NCBI GenBank assembly: GCA_000711775.1
Contig: ARYC01000394.1
Span: 1-64,000 of the forward strand
Direction: 5' to 3'
DNA length: 64,000 bases
Source: Oxytricha trifallax
Taxonomy: Eukaryota; Ciliophora; Spirotrichea; Sporadotrichida; Oxytrichidae
This document shows, one piece after another, positions 58,480 to 64,000 of this stretch. The translations under genes and the position numbers were made by a program. The stretch's first letter is position 1. The number at the start of each line of letters is the position of its first letter. Under the pieces are notes generated by a model that saw only the letters and a list, made by a program, of their open reading frames with translations, was not told the DNA's origin and made no database searches.

Positions 58480-59170
58480 TATCCAGACCAATTACCATAC
58501 CCCGGAATTCGAAACATTGGAGCCCTCTGTTTTAATAGGTAAGTCCAGGTTCTGAGAATTTTTTCATCAGAATACTTCATGCAAAGGTATAGGGAACCAC
58601 TCTAAAAAAAACCGTTTGCCATTGATAATTAAGTCGTGTTAAACTTAATGATTCATTTGATCCTTGAAACTTGGAGTTGACTGAATCAAAGATTGAAAAG
58701 GAGTAAAGAGATAAACCGCTAGGATCTCAGATTGGACTCTTTTTGCTAGAGAAAAGTAAGACTAATACCTTGCATAAGAAAACACCAATAGAGTATCTCT
58801 CAGTGTTTTCACTATTAGGGAAAGTCCAAGAAGTATGATAAAAAATGGCAAACAAGGTAGCAAAATTCCATATAAGTCCTTCCCATGAATTAATAGGTGA
58901 ACGTGCAAGGTTCTGTAGCTATTTCGTTTAGTATACGGATTAAGTTTCTTGAATAGATTGAGCTGGACGTATCAAAAATCAAAGAATAAAACTATCTGAG
59001 TATAACTATCTGGCTGGTTTAAGCCCCACTATTATTTTCCGTATTTCATTAAATATTTAAAATTGCTATTTTTAAAATAGTTTTTGCTGCGAATCAAACA
59101 TTTAATTTTGAATATGAAATTGCTCTGAATTATACACATTACCTATTAATTTTTATAATTGAGATAAATC
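58480..59170 (+). CDS. GC-raised coding-like island, strand uncertain
   Basis: Plus-strand frames are open from about 58465 to TGA 58627 (GGISRPITIPRNSKHWSPLF) and from 58682 to about 59170. The minus strand also has open, protein-like frames (for example ERYSIGVFLCKVLVLL). AATAGGT...GGTTCTG occurs twice, at 58535 and 58880. Base content is clearly above background, so I believe it is an MDS cluster or decayed gene, but I cannot choose the frame. Confidence 0.3.
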
Positions 59171-61650
59171 ACTAAATCTAAGTAATAAACTTGGCAATAA
59201 TCCTAAAATAAATTCATTTTCTTTGGATTATATGTAAAAAAGCAACACTCAAGTGTCTTTCAACTTTCATCAAAGCTTTTTGAGTTTCATACTATTAAAA
59301 AATTAATTGATTTACCGTTTCTTTATATTTCAATGAATTTCTCATTTAGTTTAAACTAATATATATATATATAGTTCGTTTAAAAAGTAATTTCTGCTTT
59401 GTTTGAAAGCCGTAAAGAATGAAGCTTATAGCAAATACATATTATATGATTAATTATGGCAATATTTGCTTATTAAATTTTATTAAAAATTTTAGGGGAG
59501 AAATAATATGATAAAAATTTGATATTTTTATCTTTATTTGCTGTCGTGAGTCTGCATAAGTTAATACGAGGAAAATAAGTTTAAAATTAAGTTTTTTTTT
59601 GGGTAGATTAAGGTTAGCTTCATTTATATTTTCATTATAATAAGTTTATGATATAAATTTTAGACTTACATGTAATGATAAGTATGCTTGGTGAATATTG
59701 AATTATCTAAATTAAGCCTAAGTGGATTATTTATAAATTTAACTGACTCCAATTCTTATGAAATCTGTTTAAATAAAAGATTGTCTTTTTTATGTTTATT
59801 AATACAAAAAGATTTTTATCAGGCTCTTCTTAATCTTGACTTAAATATTTTTATTTCAAATCAATTTTTCATTTAATTTTATTTTGCAAAGACATTTTGA
59901 TGAGTAAATGCTAGAAAGGTTATCATGACGGATATTTTTGGTTAATTGTATTTAGTTTTAAAAATTGATTCTTTGGATTAATTCCTAATTTTAAGTTTAA
60001 ATCCTTAAAGATCAAGCTAATACTTTTTTCTATAAGTTACATTAAAATACAATGTGATCTTAATTATCAAAAATTTTGCTCATTATAATGAAAGACTAAT
60101 TTTAATCACATTCCTCTATTCCTCTGTTCATTTTAAATTCTTAATATATGAGTTAAATTAAACTACATGTCATTATTTCTTTACTTACCAAGGAAGTTCT
60201 ATTACTACCTTATGCCCTAACAATAATTAATTGAGAAATAATATTTTAATTTTACTGCTTAACTTCAAATAATCAAGATTTCTTAGCAAAAACTTGCTTT
60301 TAACCTATTACTAATCAACCACAGAATTTAAATAATAGTTGAGTTATTTCTTCCTTGAATAACTTTCTCTTAAAACTTTAAATTTAATGCTCCTATTGAA
60401 TTATTGATTGTTTAAATTATTATAATAGTTTACATGTCAAGATGCTCATTATTTAGAAAGTATTCTGTTAAATATTTATATAATATTCAAGTTTTTATGA
60501 ATAATCTTATTTTTAAAAAACTAGGATAATTGTTTCAATTAAAATTGCTTACTAATTAAAAAAATAATACATCATTTAATTTGAGTTTTAATTGGCTTTT
60601 ATTCCAATTTAAGCTTATTTATAAGTTACATAAATTATTAAAATTTTAAAAGCATTGATAAATTTCATCTTAAATAATTGAATTTTCTAGAAAGTTATAG
60701 TCTTAGTCTTGAATAAAAAATTAAGATAGAAAATGTATGAGCTTTTATTTATATTGTAATTTACATATTTATGATAGATTAGTAATGAAAATTGAGGACT
60801 TTTGTCATTAGTAAATTCTTTAAATTTAGTATTTTGTTATTTAGTTTCTTTATTCTTGCTTATAATTAGTCATTTAAAGGCTTCATAATATAATATGCCT
60901 TATTTGTATTGATACTTAATAAAAACTTTTAGGCGTTAATGTTCTATGATTTAAATCATATTTATAAAGCTATAGATTAATACGTTATTAACACTTATTT
61001 AATGTTTATAATTTATATATTATGATAGTATATAACACAGTCATAGTTTAATTATCTTAATTAATTCATTTCTGCATCATAAGATTTCTCTGAGGTTTAT
61101 TATTATCTTAATTACTTTAAGCTTGCCTATCTTATGCTATAAAGCAAATTTTATTTTCATCTGATATGATTTACTCATTTTTTTAATTAAAAAATTATAT
61201 TTATATTATTTAAAAAAGTAACTGATATTACTTTAAGTTAAAATCTTAATTGAAAATTAAAGATTTAGTTTATATATATTGGTGAGGAAGAGTTATTACT
61301 TATTTATTTTATATTTATTGAGTAATTTTATTTCTTTTAAATATTTAATGTTTTTCACAATGAAATAATTGATTAAAGGTTTAAAGTTATCAGTCTGCAT
61401 TTTAAGTTATTATATAGTTTAAACATTTTTCACTCCAAAAGAGTTTAAACTCAATTAATTATTAACTGCTCGTTGTATAATTATTGAATTAAAATAGTTT
61501 TTCATTGATTTTGATGCCCATTTAAATTTGAGCATTTTTAGTAATTTACAAAAAATGTATTATGTCCTCTGTATAAATAAACGCTGTTTTTCGATCACTC
61601 AAATTGAATATTAATATAACTCTAGACATTTTTTTATCATAAAAAATAAA
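59171..61650. other. AT-rich stretch, nothing assigned
   Basis: No gene, palindrome or GC island that I can support. A short TA run lies near 59360. Confidence 0.4.
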
Positions 61651-61735
61651 ACAGTAACCACAACAACCCCTCAATTCACATTAATGAGGCAACGCGGTTT
61701 CCTATCTGTAGTCGTCTTGACTACATGACCAATTC

Positions 61736-62143
61736 TCATATCATGATTAATGTTTTAATTCTTCGAATTACTTTAAAATAGATCAATACCCACGACCACC
61801 CCTCAACACGCGGTAACTGCCCTTTGACCTTGACTTCATTAAAGTATTCATAATTGTTTAATTTCTTAAAATCTATCTCATTTTTTCTAAATAATTTATC
61901 CCTTCTAACTTAAATTTCATTCTTATTTGCAATTTCCAAACCTGGTATTAAAATGAATTTGCTGGTAAAATCTTCCTCAAACAATTATACTCGTTTCAAT
62001 AGAAGGTTCAAAGAATGCAACGAATCATTAAATTCAAAGTCCGCTACTGAATTTTTATAAATTCCGAATTTTCACTCACAAGTTGATGACTTTTTGAACT
62101 TTTGATGAGGACTTTTGCGAGTCTTGCCAACTTTATTTTCCAT
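61736..62143 (-). CDS. Spliced coding segment, 124 aa, unknown
   Basis: ATG 62143-62141 opens MENKVGKTRKSPHQKFKKSS; a 33-bp intron at 62047-62079 (GTGAGTG...AATTCAG) is followed by LADFEFNDSLHSLNLLLKRV, ending at TGA 61738-61736. The last conserved-looking residues are GQLPRVEGWSWV near 61800. TTGAGGGGT (minus strand) at about 61800 recurs at about 61665 in front of another open stretch, so an MDS-IES junction with that pointer may lie here and the true C-terminus may differ. Basic N-terminus, no known domain. Confidence 0.5.
62047..62079 (-). other. 33-bp intron
   Basis: On the minus strand it begins GTGAGTG and ends AAATTCAG. Without it the frame stops at TGA just inside (GTGAGTGA). Confidence 0.5.
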
Positions 62144-63034
62144 TTTCTTCCTCACTCATTCAGTAAAAATCCAAAATAATTTAAGGGACTTGAAGCCCAT
62201 TCAAAATACTACAAGTTTTGTGGTTTGCGTTAAAGAATTAAGTTTTATTCATAGAGTTTAAAAGTGATAAAAGATGCATCGGCACTTAATGACTGAAAGT
62301 CAAGTCAAAGTCGAGTTAACATTAATATCTTAGAACTCTTTTTTATGTTTAATATTAGATATTGGTTAATGATTTTTTTTATTCTTATTACTACTTGAAT
62401 TATATTCTATTTTGATTCATAAATTAAGAATTATTTGTAGATCTTAGCTTAAAATTTATGTGATTTAATTCTTTATCTTACTCAATCTACAGATAAAGTA
62501 AAAATAATATTGAGGATTGCAATTAGCACGTAAAATTATACTTTCATAGCATCAGTATTTCACTTTTAATTCTCTCGATTTATTCACTCTAAATCTTCAG
62601 ATAGTCATTCATGTTCTTTAATATTGCTAGTTAGATTGTAGTCAACTCTCTGCACCTAATATTTTTATACTAAAGTCTCCTATAGTTTGTTCAATTATTA
62701 ATTCAGTAACTTATAATCTGTCTCAAAGCTTCTATTTTTACGACTCTTTAATCATAAATTTTAATGAAAAATATCTATTTTTATTTTTGATTTGTTGAAT
62801 TTGTTTCTATCCTAAATTTTTATAATTTCTGATAAAAAAAATGATTACTTTTTCATCTTTACATAGAAATTAACCTATTGCTTAATTATTCTGATTTCTT
62901 TATGAGTATTAATTATTGAAATTGATAGTGTTATAATTAAACAGTCAATATTTGTTATTTGATAATGGATCTTTACCACTAAGCTTGGTGATTTATTAAT
63001 TATAATACTTAATAATCTATTTTAATTCAGTATT

Positions 63035-63410
63035 ACGTTACCTGGAAATACGAGTGAAGCGAGAAACGAGGGGGTCGGGAAAAATAAATTAATGGAGAAA
63101 AGATTTTTATTTTTAATAACATATAGTAATCTTTCAATCGGAACTTAATTGCAACATATATGATATTGATAATTCCAACAACAGTCTCTTTTAGGTTTTA
63201 GAAAAATAATTAGCAAAACAAAAAGATAGAAAAATTTATAAAAAATAAATTTTCTATCAACATCTTAAGGATGGGTCCCTATTAGATATGAAATTTCCAT
63301 GTAAATTAATACTAATTACCTTTAGTTGAGAATATTTAATATATTAGAGATCTCCAATTAAATTTTAATCTCTTTTATTTTAATTTCTCTAATTCACTAA
63401 TCTATTTAAT
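63035..63410 (+). repeat. Dispersed repeat, family C copy 2
   Basis: Inverted relative to 32865-33245. GC-rich end CGAGTGAAGCGAGAAACGAG and GGGGGTCGG at 63050-63077, then an AT-rich middle, GGATGGGTCCCTATTAG (63270) and AGAGATCTCCAATTAAATTT (63350). A shorter look-alike of the last block is at 17423-17470 beside the GC-rich insertion. Confidence 0.7.
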
Positions 63411-64000
63411 TCTTGTAACTTAAAACTTTTACAAAATTTGAATTGATATATTAAATTGCCTTTTACTGATATTACAATGTTATCAAATTAAATTTATTTA
63501 TTCAATGCATTCAAGTGATGGCTAAAAGGATTATTGATTTGTACTGCATTTAGTATATTTTTAGTATATATTAAGCATTTTAATTAAAAAAATTCTAAGC
63601 GTAACTAAATTTTCAAAAATTTAGTTACGCACTCTTCAAATTTAGTAAAATTATGGATTTAAATATAGAAAGAATATACAAAAATCTAGATAGAATTAAT
63701 AATATCTTTATATCTATAGAGAATTATAAGTACTCTAAGAACTATATTTTAAATTAAAATTAATCGGTGATAAATTATTATATATAAATATAAATATATA
63801 TATATTGAGTTAGTGTGCTTAGCATTGTTCTTTGGTAAATATACATTTCTTAATAGAATTGTGAAAATTTTACATATCTTTGATTCTTTAATCATATAGC
63901 ACAGATTTTGTGTGTAAATAAATTTCAAAATTTGAATACACATGTAAATTAAATTAATTATTAATTATATATTAAATTTTCTTAATAATTAGAATGGAGT
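63411..64000. other. AT-rich end of window
   Basis: A small hairpin, TGCGTAACTAAATTTT-like with its mirror around 63596-63632 (GCGTAACTAAATTTTC / AAAATTTAGTTACGC), is the only structure seen. Confidence 0.45.

Noticed and set aside
1..64000. CRISPR array, bacterial operon or phage features
   Set aside because: No regularly spaced repeats, no Shine-Dalgarno-led gene strings; code usage and introns are eukaryotic.

Overview
Organism and code. This is very AT-rich DNA. Real genes become readable only if TAA and TAG are read as glutamine and TGA is the only stop. The clearest case is an 1115-residue helicase-like frame that crosses many in-frame TAA/TAG codons. Three transposon copies have the three-gene layout of Telomere-Bearing Elements (TBE): a DDE transposase, a '22-kDa' protein and a C2H2 zinc-finger/protein-kinase protein. 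The best copy has C4A4-type ends and a 3-bp AGT target duplication. Code, TBEs, introns of about 32-39 bp and short coding islands set in AT-rich DNA all point to the germline (micronuclear) genome of a hypotrich/spirotrich ciliate such as Oxytricha or Stylonychia. That name is inference. I see no telomeric arrays and no rRNA or tRNA gene.

Layout. (a) 1-11680: a 10.4-kb transposon (1270-11680, TIRs of about 127 bp starting ATAAACCCCAATACG) lies head to head with a second, window-truncated copy (1-1181). It encodes a SecA-like SF2 translocase, a spliced homologue of the TBE 22-kDa protein and a spliced DD34E transposase, followed by 3.4 kb of almost gene-free DNA. (b) 11.7-15.6 kb: gene fragments, a 0.97-kb foldback element and a small element with hairpin ends. 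(c) 15.6-27.4 kb: two decayed TBE copies in tandem, the first carrying at least three nested insertions. (d) 27.4-50.4 kb: AT-rich germline DNA with GC-raised coding islands (probable MDSs), several palindromic MITEs, a decayed element with long terminal inverted repeats and an SF3/Rep-type helicase, and a series of plus-strand coding islands at 44.9-50.4 kb that include MORN-repeat and F-box-like pieces. (e) 50.4-54.5 kb: a nearly complete TBE. (f) 54.5-64 kb: more coding islands, one clear spliced minus-strand frame (61736-62143) and repeats.

How the parts relate. In each TBE the kinase/zinc-finger gene and the transposase lie on the minus strand on either side of the plus-strand 22-kDa gene. 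The 10.4-kb element has the transposase and the 22-kDa homologue in divergent orientation, and a SecA-like translocase where TBEs have the zinc-finger/kinase gene. It is the most intact and most unusual system here. The scattered coding islands fit precursor segments of macronuclear genes interrupted by IESs. I could not define MDS-IES junctions or pointers without a macronuclear genome.
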